This document shows positions 33,321 to 40,727 of a stretch of 64,000 nucleotides of DNA, one piece after another. Both the position numbers and the translations under genes were made by a program. Numbering within the stretch: the stretch's first letter is position 1; each line of letters starts with the position of its first letter. The DNA comes from JAWWOL01 sp033851545 (GTDB lineage: Bacteria > Actinomycetota > Actinomycetes > JAWWOL01): positions 1-64,000 of the forward strand of contig JAWWOO010000084.1 in assembly GCA_033851545.1 (NCBI GenBank). Direction: 5' to 3'. Under the pieces are notes generated by a model. It was given only the letters and a program-made list of their open reading frames with translations, ran no database searches and was not told the origin of the DNA.

Positions 33321-34139
33321 TCACGACCCGGAGGAGGTCGCGGTCGGTTTCGGGGTGACCTTGGTCGTGGTCGGTGCCGCCGTCGGCGGCTTTGGCGCAG
33401 GGGCCTGCGTGGTCGTGGGTGCCGGCGGGGGCGTGGTCGTGGGCTTCGGCGCCGTGGTCGTCGTGACGGGCGTGCCGGCGGTAGGGGCGGCCGGAGGCGC
33501 CGGGGCGGTGGTGGTGGGACCTGAGCCTGCGGTGGTCGGAGGTGTCGTTCCGCCGCCGCCGCCACCGCCCGGTGCGCTGGTGGTTCCAGTGTGGGTCGGG
33601 TTGGCGGGGGTGCCCGGCTGACCGGGCTTGGTGGGCACCGCGTGCGTTCCGCCGGTGGCGGGTTTCGTGGTCGCCGGGGCCCGGCCTCCGCCCGGCTGAC
33701 CGGGCGTGGTCGTGGTGCCCGGCTGGGCCGGTGTGCCGGGCGGCGCGGTCGTGGTGCTGCCTGGGGTGCCGGGCGCCGAGGTGCGGCCACCGGGAGCCGG
33801 TGATCCGGTGGTCGGGCCGCTCGCCGGCCCCTTGCCTGCCTCGGCCGGCGTGCCCGCTGCGGCGGCCTGTCCGGCTGCGGCGGGCTGGCCGGCTGCCGAG
33901 GGGTCACCGGGAACGGCTGCCGGAGCAGAGGCGGCGCCGCTCGGAGAGGCGGCGTCGACGGCGGCGTAACCGGTGCTGCCCACGCCGGCCGCGGATGCGG
34001 AGTGCCGGGGTGCGGCCTTCTCGGCGAAGTAGGCCGCGAGCGCTCCGGTGGCGGTCATCGAGGCCACTGCCACCAGGCCGCTCGAGGTGGAAAGCACCCG
34101 CAGTGCAGTGTTTCGCCGGTTTGTCGCTGGTCCGGACAT
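33321..34139 (-). CDS. Membrane-anchored Pro/Thr/Ala-rich surface protein
   Basis: 272 aa from ATG 34139 (GGAG five bases upstream). A short basic start and one hydrophobic helix (LSTSSGLVAVASMTATGALAAYF) are followed by about 220 residues of low-complexity Pro, Thr, Gly and Ala, with a seven-glycine run, ending TATSSGS. It has no cysteine or heme motif and no flavinylation motif. It sits first in the redox operon, where related clusters have an FMN-binding protein. It may be a spacer or scaffold through the cell wall. Confidence 0.65.
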   Translation of the reverse strand: MSGPATNRRNTALRVLSTSSGLVAVASMTATGALAAYFAEKAAPRHSASAAGVGSTGYAAVDAASPSGAASAPAAVPGDPSAAGQPAAAGQAAAAGTPAEAGKGPASGPTTGSPAPGGRTSAPGTPGSTTTAPPGTPAQPGTTTTPGQPGGGRAPATTKPATGGTHAVPTKPGQPGTPANPTHTGTTSAPGGGGGGGTTPPTTAGSGPTTTAPAPPAAPTAGTPVTTTTAPKPTTTPPPAPTTTQAPAPKPPTAAPTTTKVTPKPTATSSGS

Positions 34140-34188
34140 GAGGACTCCGCACAATCGTGAGCCGCCCCCTCGGCGCCTCCTACCCGAC

Positions 34189-34209
34189 CACCTTCGGCAG
34201 CCGAAGGTG
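34189..34209. promoter_or_regulatory. Inverted repeat in divergent promoter region
   Basis: CACCTTCGG and CCGAAGGTG, a perfect 9-bp inverted repeat with a 3-base spacer, between the divergent Pro/Thr-rich gene and the NuoF-like gene. A candidate shared operator for both halves of the redox cluster. No other signal is seen in 34140-34342. Confidence 0.5.
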
Positions 34210-34342
34210 AGGCGAACGCTAAGCCCCGCACAAGTCCGGGTCCCGGCTGCGCCTGAGCGGGGGAATGGGTGGTCTGCGCTTTCAGCCGTGGGCCACGATG
34301 GTCGAGCAGGGAGTGCCATTCACTCCCAGCTCAGGAGCAGCA

Positions 34343-35623
34343 ATGACCCAGCAACAGCTCGCGCCGCCGGGCCCCGTGGCGTTGCTGGCGTCCGTCACCG
34401 ATCGGCTGACTCGAGGACTGCGTACCGACGGGCCGATCGCCTTGCTGGAGCACACCCTCCTGCATGGTGCGCTGCTCCCGCCTCGGGACAGGGTCGGGGC
34501 GCCCGTACCCGACCTCCTCGAGCTGGCGGCGATCGCCGGCCGCGGCGGTGCCGGCTTCCCGCTCGCGCGCAAAATGCAGTCGATGGGGCGAGGCAGGTCG
34601 GTCGTCGTCGTCAACGGGGCCGAGGGTGAGCCGGCGATCTGGAAGGATCGGTTGCTGCTGGCCCACGCACCCCACCTCGTGCTGGACGGTGCCGCTCTCG
34701 CCGCGGACACCGTGCGCGCAACCGAGGTCCATGTCGTGATGTCCCCGAGCTTTCCGGCCGCTGTCGAGGCCGTGCGACAGGCGATCGCCGAGCGGACGGC
34801 CAGCCGCTACGACCGGCTGCCCTGCACCCTGACGTTGGTCGAGGATCGGTTCGTCGCGGGTGAGGCCTCCGCCGTCGTGAACCGGATCGACCGCGGCTCG
34901 TCACTGCCGACGTTCAGCCAGGCCCGGACCAGCCAACGCGGCGTGGGCGGCCGGCCGACCCTGCTGTCCAACGCCGAGACGTACGCGCAGCTGGCGCTTC
35001 TCGTGCATGGAGGTGCCGCCTTGTTCGCCTCCGTCGGCACGCCGGACGCGCCGGGCACGATGCTGTTCACCGTACGGGGGGCGGTGCGTCGCCAGGCCGT
35101 CGTCGAGATGCCGATCGGCACTCCGGTCGGGGCCGTCATCAGCGCCGCCGGAGGGGCGGTCGAGCCGATCGCCGCCGTCCTGACCGGTGGCTACCACGGT
35201 CGGTGGGTGGCAGCGGACCGGGTCTGGTGGCAGCCGGCCAGCCCGGAGGGGCTTCGCGCCGTCGGGGGATCGATCGGGGCCGGGCTGGTGCTGGCCCTGC
35301 CCGCAAGGGTCTGTCCCCTGGGGGAGTCGGCGGCCGTCGTCCGTTACCTGGCGGACCAGACGGCAGGGCAGTGCGGCCCGTGCGTCAATGGGTTGCCGGC
35401 GATCGCCGATGCGGTCGAGGAGCTCGCCGCAGGCGAGGCCAGAGCGCAGGTCGTCTCCGATCTCGCCCGGTGGTGCGGACTGGTCGAGGGCAGGGGAGTG
35501 TGCCACCACCCCGACGGCACGGCCGGCTTCGTGTGGTCGATGCTCGAGGTGTTCGCCGAGGATGTCGCCCTGCACCGCGTCGGGCACTGCGGCCGGCCGA
35601 CCGCCGGGGTCCTGCCGGTCTAA
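34343..35623 (+). CDS. NuoF-like NADH-binding flavoprotein subunit
   Basis: 426 aa, ATG 34343 with AGGAG eight bases upstream. The fold is that of the complex I 51-kDa subunit: IAGRGGAGFPLARKM (FMN/NADH glycine loop), VVVNGAEGEPAIWKDR, TLLSNAETYAQLALL, and an iron-sulfur C-terminal region with QCGPCVNGLP and a later GVCHHPDGT. NADH electrons would enter here and pass to the ferredoxin or the membrane heme protein encoded divergently. No other nuo genes are present, so this is a stand-alone paralogue, not respiratory complex I. Confidence 0.88.
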   Translation: MTQQQLAPPGPVALLASVTDRLTRGLRTDGPIALLEHTLLHGALLPPRDRVGAPVPDLLELAAIAGRGGAGFPLARKMQSMGRGRSVVVVNGAEGEPAIWKDRLLLAHAPHLVLDGAALAADTVRATEVHVVMSPSFPAAVEAVRQAIAERTASRYDRLPCTLTLVEDRFVAGEASAVVNRIDRGSSLPTFSQARTSQRGVGGRPTLLSNAETYAQLALLVHGGAALFASVGTPDAPGTMLFTVRGAVRRQAVVEMPIGTPVGAVISAAGGAVEPIAAVLTGGYHGRWVAADRVWWQPASPEGLRAVGGSIGAGLVLALPARVCPLGESAAVVRYLADQTAGQCGPCVNGLPAIADAVEELAAGEARAQVVSDLARWCGLVEGRGVCHHPDGTAGFVWSMLEVFAEDVALHRVGHCGRPTAGVLPV

Positions 35624-36897
35624 CCGGGGCCACCCAGCGTGACCTCGACGGCGGCCCCGCCGCCTGCGGACCGGCCCAGCCGGACGCCGCCACCGGAGGC
35701 CTCCGCGGTCCGCCGGACGATGTCCAGCCCGAGCCCGGAGGAGCCCGCGGTGCTGGTGCCCCGTCTCTCCACGGGGTGGTCGGGCCAGCCGTCACCGTCG
35801 TCGGTGACCACCAGAACAGCCCCTCCGGTCAGGACCGGACGCAGGGAGACCGCCATCGGCGTCGTGTCCGCGGTGTGCTGAAAGACGTTGTGCAGCAAGG
35901 CATCCACGGCTGCCGCCAGATCCTCGCCGGACACCCGGACCTCGCAGGTCCGCGAGGGCAGGTCCAGTGCCAGCGGTCTTCCCTGGTCCTCGGCGAGCAC
36001 CTGCCAGAACGCGACGCGCGCCCGTACGACGGCCGTGGCGTCGGTGGTGGCGGTGGCCCCTTCGCGCACGGGCCGGCGGGCCTCCCGGATGACCTCGTTC
36101 ACCGTGCGCTCGAGCACCTCGACGTGCGACGCGAGGCGGGCAGCCTCCGCCGGGTCGCGCAGCGAGTCGGTGTCGAGCCGGAGCGCCGTGATCGGGGTAC
36201 GGAGGCGGTGGGAGAGGTCGGCGACCATTTCCCGCTCCGCCTGGAGCAGCTCGCCGACCCGGCGGGCCACCCGGTTGAAGGTCAGGCCGAGCTCACGGAC
36301 CTCCGGCGTTCCGGCCGGCTGAACCCGGGCTGACAGGTCACCGGTGGTGAGCCGGTGGGCCACCTCGGCCAGATCGAGGATCGGCCGGACAATGCGCCGG
36401 GCGATCCGGTCGGCCGCCAGCACGGCAAAGCACAGAACGCCCAGACCGAGGGTGCCCAGGATCGCCCAGGAGACCGCGACCCCGTGGCCCAGCAGGGCTT
36501 CCGGCACCCAGGTCTGCACGACGAGGATGCCGTCGCTCGTCGAGACGGGGACCAGCAGCAGCCTGTCCTCACCCGCCTGGGTGACGAACGAGGAACCGCG
36601 GAAGGCGCGGTCGACCGCGGCCGTCCGGACAGCCGGCGCGCCTTCGGCGTGCCCGTCGGGGAAGAACACCGTTGTCCGCCGGGGGCTCCGCTGGTTGACC
36701 AGGGCGATGACCGGCCGCAGCTTGTCCGGGGTGTGCTCGACCGCCGCCACCACGGCGACGCTGTGCGCCTCCTGCGTCGCCGCCGACATCGCCCTGTCCT
36801 GCGCGAGGGTGCGGACGAGCAGGGCGAGGGGCAGGACGAACGCGATGACCACGGCGGCTGCCACGGCGGCGACGAGCGTGGATAGCTGCCGTCTCAT
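35620..36897 (-). CDS. Two-component sensor histidine kinase
   Basis: 425 aa. A membrane helix (AAVAAAVVIAFVLPLALL), an extracellular sensor of about 105 residues, a second helix (AILGTLGLGVLCFAVLA), HAMP, then DLSHRLRTPIT with His230. The ATPase domain has ALLHNVFQHT, DDGDGW and GSSGLGLDIV. Its stop overlaps that of the convergent NuoF-like gene by four bases. It follows its response regulator by 16 bases and may sense a redox or envelope signal. Confidence 0.92.
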   Translation of the reverse strand: MRRQLSTLVAAVAAAVVIAFVLPLALLVRTLAQDRAMSAATQEAHSVAVVAAVEHTPDKLRPVIALVNQRSPRRTTVFFPDGHAEGAPAVRTAAVDRAFRGSSFVTQAGEDRLLLVPVSTSDGILVVQTWVPEALLGHGVAVSWAILGTLGLGVLCFAVLAADRIARRIVRPILDLAEVAHRLTTGDLSARVQPAGTPEVRELGLTFNRVARRVGELLQAEREMVADLSHRLRTPITALRLDTDSLRDPAEAARLASHVEVLERTVNEVIREARRPVREGATATTDATAVVRARVAFWQVLAEDQGRPLALDLPSRTCEVRVSGEDLAAAVDALLHNVFQHTADTTPMAVSLRPVLTGGAVLVVTDDGDGWPDHPVERRGTSTAGSSGLGLDIVRRTAEASGGGVRLGRSAGGGAAVEVTLGGPG

Positions 36898-36913
36898 CGT
36901 TCGCCCGTGCCCG

Positions 36914-37597
36914 TCAAGGCGGTGGCGGGACGAGCTTGATCCCGACGCCGCGCACGCTGTGCAGGTAGCGGGGCTCCTGGGCAGACTCGCCGAGCTTGCG
37001 GCGCAGCCAGGACAGGTGGACGTCCACGGTCTTCTCCGCCCCGCCGTACGGGAGATGCCAGACCTCGGCCAGCAGGTCGCGCTTGCTCACGACCTGACCG
37101 GCCTTGCGGGCCAGCTGGTGCAGCAGGTCGAACTCCTTGCGGCTCAGGTCGAGTGGACGGCCGTCGAGGACGGCGTCGCGGGTGAGCGGGTCCACGGTGA
37201 GGCCGCCGACAACCACCGGACCGACGATGTCGGGTGCAGCAGCACGGCGCAGGACGGCGCGGATCCGGGCCTCGAGGTGCTCGGCGGAGAACGGCTTGAT
37301 GACGTAGTCGTCGGCGCCGGCGTCGAGTGCGCGGATGATCTGGCCCTCGTCGTCCTGCGCGGTGATGACGACGACCGGCACCTGCGACACGCCGCGGAGC
37401 ATCTTGAGCAGCGTCGACCCGTCGACGTCCGGCAGGCCGAGGTCGAGCAGGATCAGATCGGGCTCGCCCTCGAGTGCGCTGTGCAGTCCTTCCATCCCGG
37501 TCGGGGCGGTCTCGACGCCGTGGCCCCGGTCGCTGAGCGCGCGCACCAGCGCCGACCGAATCGCGGAGTCGTCCTCGATGAGCAGGAGTTGGGGCAC
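36914..37597 (-). CDS. OmpR-family response regulator
   Basis: 227 aa from GTG 37597; an in-frame ATG at 37654 would add 19 unusual residues, so the start is uncertain. Receiver domain: IEDD, phosphoacceptor LLDLGLPD (D52), KPF. Winged-helix DNA-binding domain: LTVDPLTRDAVLDG, KEFDLLHQLA and VDVHLSWLRRKLGE. Pairs with the kinase just downstream. Confidence 0.92.
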   Translation of the reverse strand: MPQLLLIEDDSAIRSALVRALSDRGHGVETAPTGMEGLHSALEGEPDLILLDLGLPDVDGSTLLKMLRGVSQVPVVVITAQDDEGQIIRALDAGADDYVIKPFSAEHLEARIRAVLRRAAAPDIVGPVVVGGLTVDPLTRDAVLDGRPLDLSRKEFDLLHQLARKAGQVVSKRDLLAEVWHLPYGGAEKTVDVHLSWLRRKLGESAQEPRYLHSVRGVGIKLVPPPP

Positions 37598-37649
37598 CTG
37601 GCCGACGGTAGCGGTGGGGTCACCGCGCGTCCCTATGCGGCGCAAGGTC

Positions 37650-37668
37650 GTCATGTCATTGTCATGTT
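37650..37668. promoter_or_regulatory. GTCAT direct repeats between divergent genes
   Basis: Three GTCAT units start at 37650, 37655 and 37661, ending in TGTCATGTT. They lie between the response regulator gene and the Pro/Thr-rich gene at 37712. Direct repeats are the usual target type of OmpR-family regulators. The same nine bases recur at 40626. Confidence 0.45.
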
Positions 37669-37711
37669 CTTAACCTGCAGACAACCATCGCCAACCGACA
37701 GTCTCTCCGTG

Positions 37712-38581
37712 ATGTTGATCGATGCGAGCGGGTTGGCCCGGCGGGCCGGGCAGGTGATGGTCTGGGCGGTGTGTGCCGCTGTCATGGCCGTGATCGCGTG
37801 GTGGGCCGTCGGCCTGGTCGGCGACCAGTTCAACGACACCGGCGTGCAGAACGGGGCGGCGGCGAGCAGCGGTCCGGCGTCCTCGGCCGGTGTCCCGTCC
37901 GTTGCCGCGTCGTCGGCGACGCCGACGGGCCAGCCTGATCCGGCAGGGACCTCGGTGACGTCGGCGCAGCGCAGCGGTTCGTCGGCGGGCTCCCCCGACG
38001 GCCACCGGTCGCCTGGACCGACGACCCAACCGACGACGGGCCGGACAGCAGCGCCGACGACCCGTCCGGTGACCGGTGGGGCGAACCCGACCACGACGGG
38101 GGCACCCACCACGACAACCACCCACCCGGGCCTCACGCCGACTTCGACGCCGACCCGGTCCCGTACCAGGACGGCGGCACCGCCTGGCGGAGGAGCCGTG
38201 ACGACGACCACCACGGCGGTCACCACGGTGCCCCCGACGACCACGACGCAGCCCGTGCCGACGACGACGACGCCGGCCGTTCGGACCACGACGACGCCCC
38301 CGAGGACGACCACGCCCCCGAGGACGACGACGCCGCCGCCGACGACCCCACCGGCCGGCAACACCTACACCTACTCGCCGTCCGGTGGCACGGTCGCCGT
38401 CCGGTGCAGCGGAAACTCGGTCTCCCTGATCTATGCCAGCCCGTCGACCGGCTGGAGCGTGCAGACCGAGTCCACCGGGCCGAGCGTGATGCAGGTGCAG
38501 TTCCTGCGCGGGGAGAGCCACACCCAGGTGCATGTGGTCTGCCGGAACGGCGTGGCGCAGGCCGAGATCGAGACCGGCTGA
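37712..38581 (+). CDS. Exported Thr/Pro-rich protein with small C-terminal domain
   Basis: 289 aa from ATG 37712 (GTG 37709 also in frame). A signal-anchor helix (VMVWAVCAAVMAVIAWWAV) precedes about 170 residues of Thr/Pro/Ser repeats. A compact ~75-residue C-terminal domain contains TYTYSPSGGTVAVRCSGNSV and HVVCRNGVAQAEIE, with two cysteines that could pair. I do not know the domain's function. Flanked by two two-component systems. Confidence 0.65.
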   Translation: MLIDASGLARRAGQVMVWAVCAAVMAVIAWWAVGLVGDQFNDTGVQNGAAASSGPASSAGVPSVAASSATPTGQPDPAGTSVTSAQRSGSSAGSPDGHRSPGPTTQPTTGRTAAPTTRPVTGGANPTTTGAPTTTTTHPGLTPTSTPTRSRTRTAAPPGGGAVTTTTTAVTTVPPTTTTQPVPTTTTPAVRTTTTPPRTTTPPRTTTPPPTTPPAGNTYTYSPSGGTVAVRCSGNSVSLIYASPSTGWSVQTESTGPSVMQVQFLRGESHTQVHVVCRNGVAQAEIETG

Positions 38582-38585
38582 CCGG

Positions 38586-39710
38586 TCAGAGCGGGCTGCG
38601 CTCCGGGACGACCTGGGCCACCTCGAGATCCTCGTCGTGGCGCAGGAACAACAGCTCGTTGTTGGACTCCATCACCGCCTTGGGCAGGGTCATGCTGACG
38701 ACTGCGCCTCCGCCCGGCGCATTGGCCGCCGTTGCCGAGCCGCCGTGCTGCAGGGCGACCGTCTCGACGATGGCCAGGCCGAGGCCGGTCCCGGCGTAGC
38801 GCCGGTCCCTGCGGTGCTCCGCCTGCCAGAACGGCTCGAAGACATGGGGCAGGCCAGCCTCGGGGATGCCGGGGCCGGTGTCCCTGACCGCCAGCACCAC
38901 TCCGCCGGCCCCGGCCGTCACCGAGATGTCGATGTGGTCGCCGGTGTGGGTGTGCTTGACCGCGTTGTCGATGAGGGCGTCGAGAGCTGCAGTGATCCGT
39001 TCCTGGTCCAGCAGCAGCATCGGTGACCGGCAGCTCACGTGCCAGGTGCGTACGCAGGTCACCGACCACCGGCGAGCCGCGCCGCGGGCAAGGTCGAGAG
39101 GGTCGAGCTCGGTCGGCAGGAAGGTCGAGGGATTCTCCATCCGGGCCAGGGCGAGCAGTCCCTTGCTGATCAGGGCCATCCGGTCGAGCTCGGCGATGAC
39201 GGTGGTCAGGTCGGCCACCTGGCCGCTGTCCGTCAGCCGCTGCCGGACCAGCTCGACGTGGCCGCGGGCCACGGTCAACGGGGTGCGCAGCTCGTGCGAG
39301 GCGCGTCGGGTGAAGTCGAGCTCCCGGCGGCGCTGGGACCGCTCCTCGACGGCGATCTCCTCGAGGGCGTCGCGGGCGGCCTGGCCACGCCAGACGTGCC
39401 ACATCGTGGCGAGGAAGACCGCTGCCATCAGCGGGACCTCGGCGAGCTCCTCGACATCGACGTAGTGCCGCTCGGTGAGGTAGATCAGCACGCCGGTGGT
39501 GCTTGCCATCACGACCAGGAGCACGAGAAAAATGGCCTTACGTGGCCAGATGCGGAACCCGCAGAACAGCGTGAACGAGATCCAGATGAAGTGGAACGGG
39601 ATCGTGGGGTAGTGCGGGAACTCGAGCATCAGCTCGGCGTTGGCAATGGCGAAGGCGGCCCAGAGCAGCTCCGGGCCGAGGCTACGCAGCCTGGAAGCTG
39701 TAGCCGACAT
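38586..39710 (-). CDS. Two-component sensor histidine kinase
   Basis: 374 aa from ATG 39710, overlapping the response regulator gene by 29 bases. About three or four N-terminal membrane helices with little extracellular loop (LLWAAFAIANAELML, FIWISFTLFCGF, AIFLVLLVVMAS), then ASHELRTPLTVARG with His139. ATPase motifs are ALIDNAVKHT, DTGPGIPEAG and GTGLGLAIVE. Intramembrane-sensing type. The divergent position to the 40.7 kb surface locus suggests that it controls that locus. Confidence 0.92.
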   Translation of the reverse strand: MSATASRLRSLGPELLWAAFAIANAELMLEFPHYPTIPFHFIWISFTLFCGFRIWPRKAIFLVLLVVMASTTGVLIYLTERHYVDVEELAEVPLMAAVFLATMWHVWRGQAARDALEEIAVEERSQRRRELDFTRRASHELRTPLTVARGHVELVRQRLTDSGQVADLTTVIAELDRMALISKGLLALARMENPSTFLPTELDPLDLARGAARRWSVTCVRTWHVSCRSPMLLLDQERITAALDALIDNAVKHTHTGDHIDISVTAGAGGVVLAVRDTGPGIPEAGLPHVFEPFWQAEHRRDRRYAGTGLGLAIVETVALQHGGSATAANAPGGGAVVSMTLPKAVMESNNELLFLRHDEDLEVAQVVPERSPL

Positions 39711-40350
39711 GGCGCACCGTCTCGATGGCGTTGAGCGGCAGCTTGCTGCGCAGGCGCCGTACGTAGACCTCGACCACGTTGGTGCCCGGGTCGAAGGTGT
39801 ATCCCCACACCTGGGTGAGCAGCTCCTCGCGGCTGCAGACATCGCCGGCGTGCGCCATCAGGTGCTGGAGCAGCAGGAACTCCCGCTGGCTCAGGGAGAT
39901 GCTCACGCCGCGGCTGGTCAGGGCCCGGCGCCGGAGGTCGAGGACGTAGGGGCCGACGCGCACCTCGGAGCGTGCGGTCGCGGCGGGTGTCTCGCGCAGG
40001 CAGCTGCGGACGCGAGCAAGCAGCTCCTCGACGGCGAACGGCTTGCCGATGAAGTCGGTGGCACCCGCATCCAGGGCTGCAACCCGGTTGCGTACGTCGT
40101 CGGCTGCCGACAGCATGATCACCCGCGCCCCTGGATTGACGGCCCGTACGGCCACCAGCACGGCCAGGCCGTCCATCTCGGGCATCACGAGGTCGAGGAC
40201 GAGCAGGTCGTACTGCCGACCCGACAACGCCTTGCGCACGGCGGCCGCGCCATCGGCGGCCACGTCGACCTCGAGTCCCATCGAGGTCAGTGCCCGGCTC
40301 ACGAACGCGGCTACGCCGGGCTCGTCCTCCGCCAGCAGAACTCGCGTCAT
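39682..40350 (-). CDS. OmpR-family response regulator
   Basis: 222 aa from ATG 40350, with GGAGGGGG seven bases upstream; the open frame further upstream is not needed. Receiver domain with AEDE, VLDLVMPEMD (D53) and KPFAVEELL; winged helix with QREFLLLQHLM and VYVRRLRSKL. Partner of the overlapping kinase. Confidence 0.94.
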   Translation of the reverse strand: MTRVLLAEDEPGVAAFVSRALTSMGLEVDVAADGAAAVRKALSGRQYDLLVLDLVMPEMDGLAVLVAVRAVNPGARVIMLSAADDVRNRVAALDAGATDFIGKPFAVEELLARVRSCLRETPAATARSEVRVGPYVLDLRRRALTSRGVSISLSQREFLLLQHLMAHAGDVCSREELLTQVWGYTFDPGTNVVEVYVRRLRSKLPLNAIETVRHVGYSFQAA

Positions 40351-40727
40351 GCCGATCCCCCTCCCGCACACGTAGAAGACAAATCCAGCGAGCCGACGGG
40401 CAGCTCTCGGGGACATTGCCTGTGCGAAGTATGCGACCTCGGAGGGTGTTCTTGCATAGCCCTTATGGACCACTTTCCTTAACCCTACGTAGTGGCCTTT
40501 GTCCATTATATGCTGAAATGGACGCCAATTAGCGCTGCCTTAACCAAATCGAATCACGGAGAGTGTCCGTTCCCAGCCAATTGTCCGGTTCAGGTAAAGC
40601 CCGGATGACGGCTGCATGACAGGGCTGTCATGTTGCGGGACTTCCTCTTGTGCGCCACCCCATCCTGCGATTCGCAGACCCCGCGTCCGGCGGGCTGACT
40701 GGTGCGATCACAAGGAGGGGAGGCGTC
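40351..40727. promoter_or_regulatory. Divergent intergenic region with inverted repeats
   Basis: 377 bases without a gene, noticeably AT-richer at 40440-40560. It holds an inverted repeat GTCCATT/AATGGAC (40501-40507 with 40517-40523, 9-base spacer) and a perfect 8-bp repeat CATGACAG/CTGTCATG (40615-40622 with 40625-40632). The latter extends into the TGTCATGTT motif shared with 37660. Presumably the promoters of the regulator gene and the giant surface protein gene. Confidence 0.55.

Noticed and set aside
32351..33907. A 518-residue ApbE with a long Arg/Pro-rich N-terminal extension
   Set aside because: The extension is the shifted frame of the Pro/Thr-rich gene; the ApbE domain begins at GTG 33313.
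34343..35623. Part of respiratory complex I
   Set aside because: Only a NuoF-like gene is present, with ApbE and ferric-reductase-like neighbours and no other nuo genes.
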